A program made the translations under genes and the position numbers. 64,000 bases of DNA, from positions 1 to 64,000 of the forward strand of contig NZ_JAHHZM010000001.1 in NCBI RefSeq assembly GCF_018642165.1, given 5' to 3'. Under the pieces are notes generated by a model. The model had not been told where the DNA came from and did not search any database. It saw only the letters and a program-made list of their open reading frames with translations. The first letter of the stretch is position 1. Every line of letters begins with the position of its first letter. Of this stretch, positions 17,892-26,310 are shown one piece after another. This DNA comes from Echinicola shivajiensis (GTDB lineage Bacteria; Bacteroidota; Bacteroidia; Cytophagales; Cyclobacteriaceae).

Positions 17892-19583
17892 TTAAAATAA
17901 GTCTGTTCTTAAAACAGCTCCACTACTGGCATTCTTTACTAATGCTCTATATTGACGAAGCCAACTGGAGTTTAATTCTTTTTTTATTGGAATAAATTCA
18001 GCCCTTCTTTTTGTAACTTCTTCCTCACTCAAGTTTACTGATAATTCATATTGATGTACATCAATATGAATTTCATCTCCATCTTTGAGCAACCCAATCA
18101 TACCGCCCTCAGCTGCTTCAGGACTTACATGACCAATACTTGCTCCTCTAGTTGCACCACTAAACCTTCCATCGGTAATTAATGCGACTTTATCTCCCAA
18201 TCCCATACCCATAATTAAAGAAGTTGGTGCTAGCATTTCTTGCATGCCTGGACCTCCTTTAGGCCCTTCATATCGAATTACCACAACGTTACCTTCTTTT
18301 ACTTTACCTCCTAAAATACCTTCAATGGCCTCAGCTTGTCCATCAAAACAGATAGCAGTCCCGGTTAAAACCCTTTTCCCAGTAATTCCAGCCGTCTTAA
18401 TTACTGCCCCTTCTTCTGCTAAGTTTCCATACAAGATTGCAAGGCCTCCTACTTTAGAATATGGATTATCAATAGTGTGTATAATATTAGTATCTTTTAT
18501 ATAAGCATCTTTTATTTTCTCTAATACTGTTTCTCCCGTTATTGTTAGATTATCTTTCAAAATATCATCATTTCTTTTGGTCATTTCTTTCATCACGGCA
18601 TTTACACCACCTGCTGTATTGATATCTTCCATATGCACCGTTGATAAACTTGGTGATATTTTAGCAATGTGAGACACCTTTTTAGAAATGTGATTGATAT
18701 CTTCTAGATTAAAATTAACATGTGCTTCTCTTGCGATCGCCAGCATATGTAAGACAGTGTTTGAACTTCCTCCCATAGCCATATCAACTGCAAAAGCATT
18801 CCTTACTGCATTTTCATTCAGAATATTTCTCAGCTTGAATTTTTTGGTTTGTTCTTTACTTTTGGCTATTTCACAAATTCTTCTTGCAGCTTGTTTATAA
18901 AGTTCCTCTCGCTCTTTAGTAAGGGCGAGTATAGTGCCATTGCCAGGTAAGGCTATTCCCATCGCTTCCATAAGCGTATTCATAGAGTTAGCTGTAAACA
19001 TACCCGAACAACTACCCCCACAAGGACAAGCATTACATTCGATATCCAGTAGCTCTTTCTCAGACATACTACCTGCCTCGAATTTACCTACTGCTTCAAA
19101 AGCTGTTGCAAGGTCAATAGGCACACCATCTTTGGTATGGCCTTTTTTCATTGGGCCACCACTCACGAATATAGTAGGAACATCTACTCTCAAAGCTCCC
19201 ATTATCATTCCTGGTACAATTTTATCACAGTTTGGAATGGCTATCATCGCATCAAGCTTGTGTGCATTCATAACTGTTTCTATAGAGTTGGCAATAATCT
19301 CTCTGGAGGGTAGGGAAAAAAGCATTCCATCATGCCCCATGGCAATACCATCGTCTACTCCTATAGTATTAAACTCAAAAGGTACACACCCATTTGCTTT
19401 GATTTCTTCCTTAATAATCATTGAGACGCTATTTAAAAAAAAGTGACCCGGAATAATTTCTATAAAGGAATTTGCTACACCGATAAATGGTTTTGCAAAG
19501 TCTTCATCTTTTAATCCTGTAGCTCTAAATAGTGATCTGTGTGGAGTTCTCTGATGCCCTTTTTTTACTTCATCGCTTCTCAT
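17892..19583 (-). CDS. ilvD: Dihydroxy-acid dehydratase
   Basis: 563 residues, full length for IlvD. It dehydrates 2,3-dihydroxy-isovalerate and -methylvalerate to the 2-oxo acids in valine and isoleucine synthesis, using an Fe-S cluster. Visible signatures: [15 protein letters not shown] (first cluster Cys and conserved motif), [20 protein letters not shown] (further Cys), GGSSNTVLH, and the C-terminal [26 protein letters not shown]. It starts at ATG 19581-19583. No other ilv gene lies next to it here, unlike the usual ilvDBNC cluster, so it is isolated or a second copy. It is 30 bp downstream of a Crp/Fnr gene on the same strand. Confidence 0.95.
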   Translation of the reverse strand: MRSDEVKKGHQRTPHRSLFRATGLKDEDFAKPFIGVANSFIEIIPGHFFLNSVSMIIKEEIKANGCVPFEFNTIGVDDGIAMGHDGMLFSLPSREIIANSIETVMNAHKLDAMIAIPNCDKIVPGMIMGALRVDVPTIFVSGGPMKKGHTKDGVPIDLATAFEAVGKFEAGSMSEKELLDIECNACPCGGSCSGMFTANSMNTLMEAMGIALPGNGTILALTKEREELYKQAARRICEIAKSKEQTKKFKLRNILNENAVRNAFAVDMAMGGSSNTVLHMLAIAREAHVNFNLEDINHISKKVSHIAKISPSLSTVHMEDINTAGGVNAVMKEMTKRNDDILKDNLTITGETVLEKIKDAYIKDTNIIHTIDNPYSKVGGLAILYGNLAEEGAVIKTAGITGKRVLTGTAICFDGQAEAIEGILGGKVKEGNVVVIRYEGPKGGPGMQEMLAPTSLIMGMGLGDKVALITDGRFSGATRGASIGHVSPEAAEGGMIGLLKDGDEIHIDVHQYELSVNLSEEEVTKRRAEFIPIKKELNSSWLRQYRALVKNASSGAVLRTDLF

Positions 19584-19613
19584 GATTGTACTGATAATAA
19601 TAGAGATAATTGA

Positions 19614-20174
19614 TTATATCTTTGATTTAAGCCGGCTTAATGTTTCTGGCGAAATATTGAGGAAGGCTGCAAGATTCGAATTTGATAAACGTTGAACAAG
19701 TTCTGGGTTGTTTTTAAGCAATGTCAAATAACGTTCAACCGCGTTTTGTGTCAAAAGACTACTGAGCTTTGAATTGATAACTGTTAGCCCATATTCCAGT
19801 ATATGTATGTACATTTTATCCCATTCAGGTATCAAATTCCTTAATAGGGTAAACTGATCATAGGAAATCACCAAAAGCTCAGAGTCCTCGATCGCTTGAA
19901 TGTATTCAGTTGAAGGTTCTCTGGAAATAAAACTAACTATTGAGGTTAGGAAGGTATTTTCAAAGGCCATGATTCTTGTCAATACCTGATGATTCTCATT
20001 GATATAATACAAACGAAGACAGCCTTTTTTGATAAAAAACAGCTGACCAGACACCTTACCAGGCTCTAGCAAATGCATATTTTTCTTGACACTTATTGAT
20101 TTAAAATATGAAAGGACTTCTTCAATCTGTTTATCATCCAACTTTGTTTTTGTTCGAATTAAGTCTGTCAACAT
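19614..20174 (-). CDS. Crp/Fnr family transcriptional regulator
   Basis: A cyclic-nucleotide-binding-type beta-barrel (FKSISVKKNMHLLEPGKVSGQLFFIKKGCLRLYYI) followed by a long dimer helix and a short C-terminal HTH (LSNSNLAAFLNISPETLSRLKSKI). The start is placed at the ATG 20172-20174 (MLTDLIRTKT); the longer frame begins with TTG. This is the common Bacteroidota Crp-like class without the full cAMP-binding residue set. It lies 30 bp upstream of ilvD and may be cotranscribed with it; the effector is unknown. Confidence 0.85.
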   Translation of the reverse strand: MLTDLIRTKTKLDDKQIEEVLSYFKSISVKKNMHLLEPGKVSGQLFFIKKGCLRLYYINENHQVLTRIMAFENTFLTSIVSFISREPSTEYIQAIEDSELLVISYDQFTLLRNLIPEWDKMYIHILEYGLTVINSKLSSLLTQNAVERYLTLLKNNPELVQRLSNSNLAAFLNISPETLSRLKSKI

Positions 20175-20296
20175 TCTAAGGATATTAATTAAGGTCAAAG
20201 TTCCGATTTTAGATTTTATAAATCATTGACTTAGGTCAAAATCAAGCGGCTAATACTTAAAAGTGTAAGGAGAAAAGGTTTGTCATGCCGAATGTA

Positions 20297-20331
20297 CAAC
20301 AACGGTCTCACTCATGGGCAGTAGCGGATTT
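20297..20331. other. Junction motif matching 12737-12770
   Basis: CAACAACGGTCTC followed 15 bp later by CGGATTT, the same word pair as at 12737. It lies just beyond the terminator below the GNAT remnant, so it marks a gene-cassette-like boundary. Function unproven. Confidence 0.3.
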
Positions 20332-20369
20332 AAATGACTACTTATCTGAGTATAATAAACTTTAATAAA

Positions 20370-20400
20370 ATAAAAAAAGGTTCAAGTTTGCACTTGAACC
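20370..20400 (-). terminator. Intrinsic terminator
   Basis: On the minus strand GGTTCAAGT, a four-base loop, ACTTGAACC and then a run of seven T. The stem is a perfect 9 bp. It ends the lipoprotein/GNAT-remnant transcription unit. Confidence 0.85.
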
Positions 20401-20446
20401 GCTGTTGTTTATATACATTGGTAGTTGCTGGATTTATTTCATTCTT

Positions 20447-20617
20447 AGTTTCATCATTCCCTAGTTTGAAAACGTGCTTATCGAAAGCTTTAAATCCATT
20501 TTTTTCATAAAATCGGATTGCTCTTGGATTCTGTTCCCAAACTCCCAACCAAACGTATTCCACATCTTTTTCTTCCGCCAATTCAATGGCCTTGTTATAA
20601 AGAATCTGTCTATTTCT
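20447..20617 (-). pseudogene. GNAT acetyltransferase remnant (C-terminal part)
   Basis: The frame encodes RQILYNKAIELAEEKDVEYV, then WLGVWEQNPRAIRFYEKNGF and KAFDKHVFKLGNDE, which is the acetyl-CoA-binding and C-terminal half of a GNAT of the GCN5-like family. The preceding sequence in the same frame is unrelated and overlaps the end of the lipoprotein gene, so the N-terminal half is gone. After GNDE the frame continues with non-family sequence. I treat it as a decayed fragment. Confidence 0.7.
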
Positions 20618-20669
20618 GAGTGGCACTGTTTGACCAAAATCACTGGCATGGTCAGACCGAAATAGCCAA

Positions 20670-21152
20670 TCAGTCCACTTTTGTATAAATTGTCTTCCCT
20701 GTACAATTTGATAGTACATCATTACAAGAAAATTCGATGACTATTCTCTGACCACCATCTATTTGCTCAAGGATGCCTGTTTGCGTAATATTAGAGGGCT
20801 CCTCATCGGCTTTCAATCCAGCTCTGGGAGCATACAGCTCCTCTGGGTCCTCCAAAGCATAAAATTCATCCCATACCACAGTCAGTTCCTCTTTATTAAG
20901 CTCATAAGTTCCTAGCATTGAGCTAGAGTATCCCAAATCATCCCCATCCTCACTTTCACGTATAGTAATCCGTTGCTCCAGATCACCATTATCCTGGAAT
21001 ACCAGGCTATGTACATACCAAACCTCAACTTCTTCGGAATACATGGTCTGTTCATAGGTTCCATTAAAATGCATTCCCAAAGGCTTGATTTCATCCTCAT
21101 TGCAGGAAAAAAAGGAAATGAACAGTAATGTAAGTAGGGCAAGTTTTTTCAT
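20670..21152 (-). CDS. Small lipoprotein of unknown function
   Basis: About 160 residues from ATG 21150-21152 (MKKLALLTLLFISFFSC). The signal sequence ends in a lipobox with Cys-16 or so, followed by acidic NEDEIKP, a sorting context typical of Bacteroidota outer-membrane lipoproteins. The mature domain looks beta-rich (GTYEQTMYSEEVEVWYVHSLVFQDNG, GTYELNKEELTVVWDEFYALED), like a lipocalin-type small barrel (several DUFs share this GTY pattern). Two Cys near the C-terminus (SCNDVLSNC) could pair. No family is assigned. Confidence 0.75.
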   Translation of the reverse strand: MKKLALLTLLFISFFSCNEDEIKPLGMHFNGTYEQTMYSEEVEVWYVHSLVFQDNGDLEQRITIRESEDGDDLGYSSSMLGTYELNKEELTVVWDEFYALEDPEELYAPRAGLKADEEPSNITQTGILEQIDGGQRIVIEFSCNDVLSNCTGKTIYTKVD

Positions 21153-21262
21153 TTTGCTAAAAGTTTGTTCTTTCACAATACGTGATCACCATTCAAAACG
21201 CTAAACAAAACCCTATTCCCCTGTAAATTACCAGTCAATATCACACTATAAAATCGAAATCT

Positions 21263-21415
21263 TCTGTGGACATTCCCACGACGTCTCCTCGGTGTTCCCT
21301 CCATTTCTCCTCTTTACTACTACCAGGTCCCAAGAATATAATTCACTCAGCATAACTGGAATTAAAAAATCAGAGAATATAAGGATGAAGCTACCTATTC
21401 CACCAAGTCGAGGCT
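21263..21415 (+). repeat. Interspersed repeat D
   Basis: Reads TGGACATTCCCACGACGTCT, then CTCCTCTTTACTACTACC, AATTCACTCAGCATAACTGG and ends near CCACCAAGTCGAGG. It fills the 300-bp spacer between the lipoprotein start and the 3' end of the DHFR-like gene. Confidence 0.65.
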
Positions 21416-21451
21416 GTTCAAACCGTCAGAATGCTATTGACGGTATTTTTT

Positions 21452-22072
21452 TTATTTCTTTATCAGTTTATATCTCAAATGAGTAGTCAAGTCAGATGGG
21501 ATGACATCTAAGATTTTAAGGTCATATTTGTCTTTGTCGATTCCATCAAATAACCTAATCCCACTACCCAAGAAAACGGGGGCAATATGGATAAAAAATT
21601 CATTAACAAGTCCTGCATTAAGAAATTGTTGAATAGTATTTGCCCCACCTTGTATTCTCACATCTTTTCCTTTTGCGGATTGAATAGCTTTCTCAAGTGC
21701 ACGCTCTATTCCATCATTAATGAAATAAAAAGTTGTCGATCCTTTCTGAACCCAAGGTTCACGCTTTTCGTGTGTTAGAACATAAACGTCTGCTTTATAG
21801 AGGTCATTTGGCCAACTTACTTCGCCTTCCTCAAACATTCGTTTTCCCATAATGAATGCTCCAGTTCTTTGAGTAGTCTGTCTAATGAATATCCCATCCT
21901 TTCCATCTTCCTTTCCGCCTTCCATTCCAAGATACTCCCAAAATGCTTTTTGATTAAACATCCATGAATGAATTTGTCCCGAAACACCACCCATAGGATT
22001 TTTAGGACTTCTATTGTCTCCAGCAAAAAATCCGTCAAGAGATATCCCGCTGTCAAATATAATTTTACTCAT
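21452..22072 (-). CDS. Dihydrofolate reductase-like protein (RibD C-terminal type), second copy
   Basis: The start is the ATG 22070-22072 (MSKIIFDSGISLDGFFAG); the longer frame reads into the upstream SRPBCC gene. 206 residues with SLDGFFAG, GAFIMGKRMFEEGEVSWP, VYVLTHEKREPW and the NADPH-binding VRIQGGANTIQQFLNAGLVNEFFIHIAPVFLGSG, ending in a C-terminal strand. It belongs to the group annotated as DHFR-family or deaminase-reductase. Last gene of the second ArsR operon, 22 bp after the SRPBCC gene. Confidence 0.88.
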   Translation of the reverse strand: MSKIIFDSGISLDGFFAGDNRSPKNPMGGVSGQIHSWMFNQKAFWEYLGMEGGKEDGKDGIFIRQTTQRTGAFIMGKRMFEEGEVSWPNDLYKADVYVLTHEKREPWVQKGSTTFYFINDGIERALEKAIQSAKGKDVRIQGGANTIQQFLNAGLVNEFFIHIAPVFLGSGIRLFDGIDKDKYDLKILDVIPSDLTTHLRYKLIKK

Positions 22073-22094
22073 TATTCTATTTTTTGGTTTTATG

Positions 22095-22538
22095 TCATTG
22101 TAGATTAATATGTGCAGCCAATCTTTGTAAGTTTTGATCAAGGCCAACATCAGCTTTAAACGCTCTCACTGCTTCCTCCTTTGTAGGTATCGAATCAAAT
22201 ATATTGCACCACTCAACGGTTGTTTGGCCGCCTTCTTCATGAATTGAAATGATAATGGTAAACTTAGGTTCCTTTAGATGATCCAATACCATTTTTTTCA
22301 TAGGAATGATTTTGCTGTACACATATTCATTTTCATAATCTATACCATCAGGACCGTGCATGATAAATTCCCATTTTCCTCCTTCACGCACATCCATTTT
22401 GCGAATTGTGTTGGTAAATCCATCAGGCCCCCACCATTCTCCAACATGTTCAGGTGAGGTTAGTACTTTCCAAAACAGCTCTGCAGTTGCATTAAATGTT
22501 TTTATCATTTTCAATGATCGCTTACTTATGTCTTCCAT
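22095..22538 (-). CDS. SRPBCC domain protein (AHSA1-like)
   Basis: 147 residues with the Bet v1-like fold: TFNATAELFWKVLTSPEHVGEWWGPDGF, IRKMDVREGGKWEFIMHGPDGIDYENEY, and a C-terminal helix AFKADVGLDQNLQRLAAHI. It is only a distant relative of the copy at 15196. It starts 7 bp after the ArsR gene, giving repressor, SRPBCC and reductase in that order. Ligand unknown. Confidence 0.88.
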   Translation of the reverse strand: MEDISKRSLKMIKTFNATAELFWKVLTSPEHVGEWWGPDGFTNTIRKMDVREGGKWEFIMHGPDGIDYENEYVYSKIIPMKKMVLDHLKEPKFTIIISIHEEGGQTTVEWCNIFDSIPTKEEAVRAFKADVGLDQNLQRLAAHINLQ

Positions 22539-22545
22539 CTCTTGA

Positions 22546-22866
22546 TTATTTGTTTTTGTTTTGAAGTTTGTTTATGATATTGCCCAATCTGTCGAGTCGT
22601 GCCTCCCAAAGTGTTCTGAAAGGTTCAAGCCATTCTACAACCTGTTCCAATTGGTCGGCTTCCAATTTGCAATAGCGTTCCCTGCCTTCTTTTTTTATAG
22701 TAATGACCCCACATTCTTGCAGGTATTTTACATGCAATGAAACTGCCTGACGAGTCATGTCGAACTGCTCTGCTAGGGTACTTACATTTTTAGTCTCTTT
22801 CGTAAGTGTCAATAGTATATCTCTTCGGGTAGGGTCTGCAATAGCTTGAAATACATCTCTTCTCAT
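22546..22866 (-). CDS. ArsR family transcriptional repressor
   Basis: Start placed at ATG 22864-22866 (MRRDVFQAIADPTRRDILL): the longer frame to 22887 would run through the operator. About 106 residues; HTH VSTLAEQFDMTRQAVSLHVKYL and wing ITIKKEGRERYCKLE. No metal-sensor cysteines. Head of the SRPBCC/DHFR-like operon; two palindromic sites lie directly upstream. Confidence 0.88.
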   Translation of the reverse strand: MRRDVFQAIADPTRRDILLTLTKETKNVSTLAEQFDMTRQAVSLHVKYLQECGVITIKKEGRERYCKLEADQLEQVVEWLEPFRTLWEARLDRLGNIINKLQNKNK

Positions 22867-22882
22867 TATGGTAGATTTTATA

Positions 22883-22926
22883 CGCAAGTGATTACTTGCA
22901 AATATATACGCAAGTTTTTACTTGCG
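22883..22926 (-). promoter_or_regulatory. Two operator-like sites upstream of the second ArsR operon
   Basis: CGCAAGTGATTACTTGC (22883-22899) and CGCAAGTTTTTACTTGCG (22909-22926), each GCAAGT-N5-ACTTGC, 26 bp apart. They begin 16 bp from the chosen start codon. The arms differ from those of the first ArsR operon, so the two repressors should not cross-bind. Confidence 0.78.
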
Positions 22927-23011
22927 CAAACAAATTATTAAAAAGCAAGAAGCGTTATTACTTGAGGAGTCATACTACAGCCAAAGTAAAGCAAAACCGT
23001 TCTAAGCTTGA

Positions 23012-23480
23012 AGCCAAAGGTAAACGTATAGTATACTAGGCATCGGATGGGACAGGGAGCATCCATAGGGGAACGAGCATAAAGAAAACAGTTTGTGACT
23101 GTTTTTAGCGAGTACAGTTTGCAGGGCACCTCTACCCTTTTCCTTTATTATCATCAAATAAAATCTGGACGTCCCCTGATATTTCCTCTATATCTCCTCT
23201 TTACTACTACCTTTTCCCTAAAAATCGAAATCCCCATCGAAATCCCTTTAAACGGCCTTTGGACTATTCGTTTTTGGGACAGTTGATGGGGGCGTTAAAA
23301 AAATGAGTTAGCTCGCGAAGTGGAGGGACGAACGTAAAGAAAACAGTCAGTGACTGTTTTTAGCGAGTAGCCAACCTGAAGGGCAGACCCTACCTACCGT
23401 TGTTCCAAGTCTTTAGCACAGCGGGGACTTGGTACTTAATATAGTAGGAGCCAGCCTGGCAGCAGACAGGTCACCAAGCT
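23012..23480 (+). repeat. Repeat mosaic: E, D (head), F, E (tail), B
   Basis: No gene in 22927-23498. Module E spans about 23012-23130 (TAAACGTATAGTATACTAGG, GAACGAGCATAAAGAAAACA), the head of D is at 23151-23217, F at about 23230-23321 (GGGGGCGTTAAAAAAATGAG), a second E tail at 23322-23391 (CAGTCAGTGACTG hairpin), and B at 23399-23470 with the palindromic insert CCTGGCAGCAGACAGG. The modules abut without unique sequence between them. Confidence 0.65.
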
Positions 23481-23498
23481 AAGGTAGTAACTCCATAA

Positions 23499-23855
23499 TC
23501 CAATACGCGAAAAAAAGGCAGAAAAATATTGGTAGTTCATTCTGGGCATAAAAACATCCCCTTACAACAATCAAAAATCAGTCATATTCTCCGTGTAGGG
23601 GAATTGGTACAGGTAATTACTTTTGATCAAGAAAAGCATACCTGCAATTATAGTTTGGATGACCTTGAAGCAATCCTGGATGAGCATGATTTCTTCAGGG
23701 CCAACCGTCAAACTATAGTCAATTATAATGCCTGCAGACATTTTGAACCTGCTGAGTATGGAAAGGTAAAACTGGAACTAAATCCACAATCTCCCCAGCC
23801 AGTAATAATCAGCCAAAAAAAGGTAAAGGCATTCAGAAAATGGATCAATCAATGA
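23499..23855 (+). pseudogene. LytTR DNA-binding domain remnant (response regulator without receiver)
   Basis: The frame contains a whole LytTR domain: KILVVHSGHKNIPLQQSKIS, GELVQVITFDQEKHTCNYSLDDLEAILDEHDFFRANRQTIVNY and a C-terminal basic helix. There is no ATG; the ORF is open only from 23499 after a TAA, and the first usable start would be TTG at 23529, inside the domain's first strand. The receiver domain and linker usually found upstream are missing and replaced by repeat module B. Most likely the 3' end of a LytR/AlgR-type regulator cut off by repeat-associated rearrangement. Confidence 0.65.
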
Positions 23856-24199
23856 AAGGCAGTTTTAATTGACAAAAATGAGTATCAATATCCAAAAACA
23901 ATAAACGGATTCTCTACAATATTTATAGACGTATTCACCATATAAATAATAAAAAACAGGTGCACTTAACCACCCAAATTTATGTAAACATATATTGATC
24001 ACTTACTATATAACTTCTTACTTCTAAGAATAGTATGTCACAATTTTGGTAAATATTTGTGACATCAAACAATTACCAAAAGTTGAGGCATGAATTATTA
24101 TACCTGAGGAGTCAGGACAAATTATCTGCCTATTTTTAGTTTGTATAAAACGATTAAAATAACTCCGCTTTAATTCAGTTTAAATATTGCTATTTGCCG
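23856..24199. other. Spacer with a perfect dyad and a two-copy 28-bp repeat
   Basis: TGTCACAA (24036-24043) and TTGTGACA (24057-24064) form a perfect 8-bp inverted repeat. Just after it, 24070-24098 (CAATTACCAAAAGTTGAGGC...) repeats 10507-10536. On the minus strand this second element would read ATGCCTCAACTTTTGG. No gene is supported. Confidence 0.5.
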
Positions 24200-25147
24200 T
24201 TATTGTTCTAGTCCTAATTGCTTATATTTTTCTTCAAGTAAATTTTTATAGGCTATTTTCATGTATTCTGATAAAAAAGATCGATTGATCCAATCAATTG
24301 CTTTTGATTTATTTTTCATCATCCTATTGAAACTTCCTTTGATCTGTTTAGGAGTCAACCCTAGCCCATTTCCCAATTCTTCAAAATGTTCTCTTTTCAA
24401 CTTTTTTTTCTTTCCAACCAGTGTCAGTGCAAGTTCTTCCGGATCTTCTGGGAATATTATTGCAACATTTAACAAATCATAAGCCGGAGACAACACCCAG
24501 CCTGAAGGACCTTCGATCATTGAGAAATTCTTCAGATGCATATCATTATTTCCAGTTAAAAAAGAAAATATGGCCAGGTCAAAATAAAAAATTTTGTCTA
24601 GTAAAGTGTTACTTGAATAGCTACCCAATGCTTTTCCTACTTTTTCCATAGAGCTTCTGTATTTATCAAATGCTTCCGTGATTTGAAACATATCGATCAT
24701 GTGAATCTTCGATCCATTTTGTGTTCGATCTACTCGTTTTGTGACATAGGAGAGTTCACCTGATGATAATCGAATCAATGATGATGGCACGACTTGGATT
24801 CCAAAGGATTCTGCTATCCGCATGGTTACATGCTCGTTTTCGGGCATTTCCGGAAATCTATCAGAAGGTGGTTTGAAAATAAAATGACCTCCTAATGCCC
24901 CAACCACGGTCAATCTTGTGTCGGATTTCTCTTTGGTTTTTTTAACTATTGACATGGATAGTTTTGCCTGAACACCAGGAACAGCAACACTTCTCTCAAC
25001 CACTTTTTTCGCGAGCTCATCCATCTGATCAAGGGAATATTCAATTTCAGGAGGAGTCGGTGTTCCAAAGAATTCCATCGAACATCTCTTGTGAAAGTCA
25101 TTTTCACCTTCTACAGGTTTATAACAATATAAACATCTATTTTCCAT
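24200..25147 (-). CDS. hipT: HipT-like Ser/Thr kinase toxin (HipA kinase core)
   Basis: 315 residues. An N-terminal Cys/His zinc-ribbon-like module (CLYCYKPVEGENDFHKRC, residues 5-22) precedes the HipA kinase fold: a Gly-rich/activation loop SVAVPGVQAKLSMS (53-66), the catalytic GNNDMHLKNFS (Asp202, Asn207) and the metal-binding SPAYDLLN (Asp224). The N-terminal subdomain of classical HipA is absent and encoded separately by the upstream gene, as in HipBST systems, where HipT phosphorylates a tRNA synthetase (TrpS in E. coli). The target here is unknown. It overlaps the HipS-like gene by 11 bp. Confidence 0.85.
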   Translation of the reverse strand: MENRCLYCYKPVEGENDFHKRCSMEFFGTPTPPEIEYSLDQMDELAKKVVERSVAVPGVQAKLSMSIVKKTKEKSDTRLTVVGALGGHFIFKPPSDRFPEMPENEHVTMRIAESFGIQVVPSSLIRLSSGELSYVTKRVDRTQNGSKIHMIDMFQITEAFDKYRSSMEKVGKALGSYSSNTLLDKIFYFDLAIFSFLTGNNDMHLKNFSMIEGPSGWVLSPAYDLLNVAIIFPEDPEELALTLVGKKKKLKREHFEELGNGLGLTPKQIKGSFNRMMKNKSKAIDWINRSFLSEYMKIAYKNLLEEKYKQLGLEQ

Positions 25148-25493
25148 CTTCTCCTTCTTTTGCTAGGCTGTCCGGTAAACAGGATTTCACACTCACTGCA
25201 CCTATGCAATTTTGACAACAAGCCAGTAATAAACCCATACGGTCATTTTTATTGATTTTCCAGTTTTCTGAAGCTATTTCAAGCAACCAACCTTCAGGAA
25301 TCAATCCTTCAAAAAATGGAAAAAGTCGTTTTTCGGTATATGGTTTTGATCTTACTGGCATTGTAAATGTGATGAAATCATTTGGATAATCTTTTATGTA
25401 TATCTCATCATACTGAAATACATACTCGCCTTCATCCGTTTCAGTTAGGATACCGGCTAAATGATCCTTATAAAACACTTTACCTTGTCTCAT
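25137..25493 (-). CDS. hipS: HipS-like protein (HipA N-terminal subdomain as a separate gene)
   Basis: 118 residues matching the N-terminal subdomain of HipA: GKVFYKDHLAGILTETDEGEYVFQYDEIYI, then ITFTMPVRSKPYTEKRLFPFFEGLIPEGWLLEI. In E. coli HipBST the stand-alone HipS is the antitoxin for HipT. The start ATG 25491-25493 overlaps the stop of the upstream HTH gene as ATGA, and the 3' end overlaps hipT by 11 bp, so all three are coupled. Alternatively a frameshift split a hipA gene, but the clean starts and overlaps argue against it. Confidence 0.82.
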   Translation of the reverse strand: MRQGKVFYKDHLAGILTETDEGEYVFQYDEIYIKDYPNDFITFTMPVRSKPYTEKRLFPFFEGLIPEGWLLEIASENWKINKNDRMGLLLACCQNCIGAVSVKSCLPDSLAKEGEDGK

Positions 25494-25699
25494 TCATTCA
25501 GGTCTTTTCTTTTGACAGGTGCTAGTTCATGCCCAAACATCTGAAGGACTAAGTTCACCTTATCCATATTCAGATTTGTTTTACCCTGTTCGATTTTACG
25601 TATAACCGTTAGTGCAACCCCTGTGCGTTCGGCAAATTCTTCCTGCGTAAGATTTACTTCCTTTCTTCGTTCTTTTACAAATGCTGATAATTGCTTCAT
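25490..25699 (-). CDS. hipB: HipB-like XRE-family antitoxin/repressor
   Basis: 69 residues with a Cro/CI-type HTH: FVKERRKEVNLTQEEFAERTGVALTVIRKIEQGKTNLNMDKVNLVLQMFG. It lies first in the three-gene module, ending in ATGA with hipS. Three spaced operator copies precede it, consistent with autoregulation by the complex. Confidence 0.88.
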   Translation of the reverse strand: MKQLSAFVKERRKEVNLTQEEFAERTGVALTVIRKIEQGKTNLNMDKVNLVLQMFGHELAPVKRKDLNE

Positions 25700-25800
25700 T
25701 ATATGTATCTAAATATAATTTCAATCAAATATAAAAATTTATATGCAATTAGATATAAAACCATGCTAAATTTTTGAATTATATGCAATTAGATATAATA
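25700..25800 (-). promoter_or_regulatory. Three HipB operator copies at 40-bp spacing
   Basis: TATATGTATCTAAATATAA (25700), TATATGCAATTAGATATAA (25740) and TATATGCAATTAGATATAA (25780) start exactly 40 bp apart. Each has TATAT...ATATA symmetry, and two are identical over 19 bp. Spacing near four helical turns puts them on the same DNA face. The nearest abuts the hipB start codon. Confidence 0.78.
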
Positions 25801-25869
25801 CGATAGAATAAAATCTCCCTATATCCTTTTACATATAGTTCATTAAAATTTATATTACATAAAACCTCA

Positions 25870-26310
25870 ATGTTCCCCCTATATATCCACTTCACTCCCT
25901 CTAAAGCCCCTTCTTAAACGTCATATTAAACGTAGTGAAGTTTACCTGCCTCTGGCAAGCAATCTCATCTCCAACAGTCAACACACTTTTTCCCCTTACC
26001 GAACTCTGTGCCCTCCCAATTCACAATTCCCCAATCCCCCGATTCGACAGCCTGGCTGCCGCAAGGCAGGTTCAACAATTAACCGATTAAACTTCCCTCC
26101 CCCCTTCTCCCTTACATCTTTCTACCATTTACCTAGGGGATGTCTTGGGGACACGTTACCTACAGGTAAATTAATTCTTGGAAATATTATATATTTTTAA
26201 AACCTAAAGACAGCTTTAGGTTTCGAAAATGGGAATTACAAATTCCCAGGATAACAAGGTGAAGTGGCATACTTCGCCTAGTCGGAGGTACCTCGTCCAC
26301 ATATTTGGGT
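25870..26310 (+). repeat. Repeat-filled spacer: modules H and C
   Basis: Module H at about 25975-26095 (CT-rich, with insert CCTGGCTGCCGCAAGGCAGG) runs into module C at about 26111-26288 (CCTAGGGGATGTCTTGGGGA, AACCTAAAGACAGCTTTAGG hairpin, GGGAATTACAAATTCCC hairpin, CCTAGTCGG). No gene. Confidence 0.7.

Noticed and set aside
20461-20706. Alternative-frame ORF (MYREDNLYKSG) as the missing N-terminal half of the GNAT
   Set aside because: Its sequence does not match GNAT N-terminal motifs; it is a shadow of the remnant's own frame.
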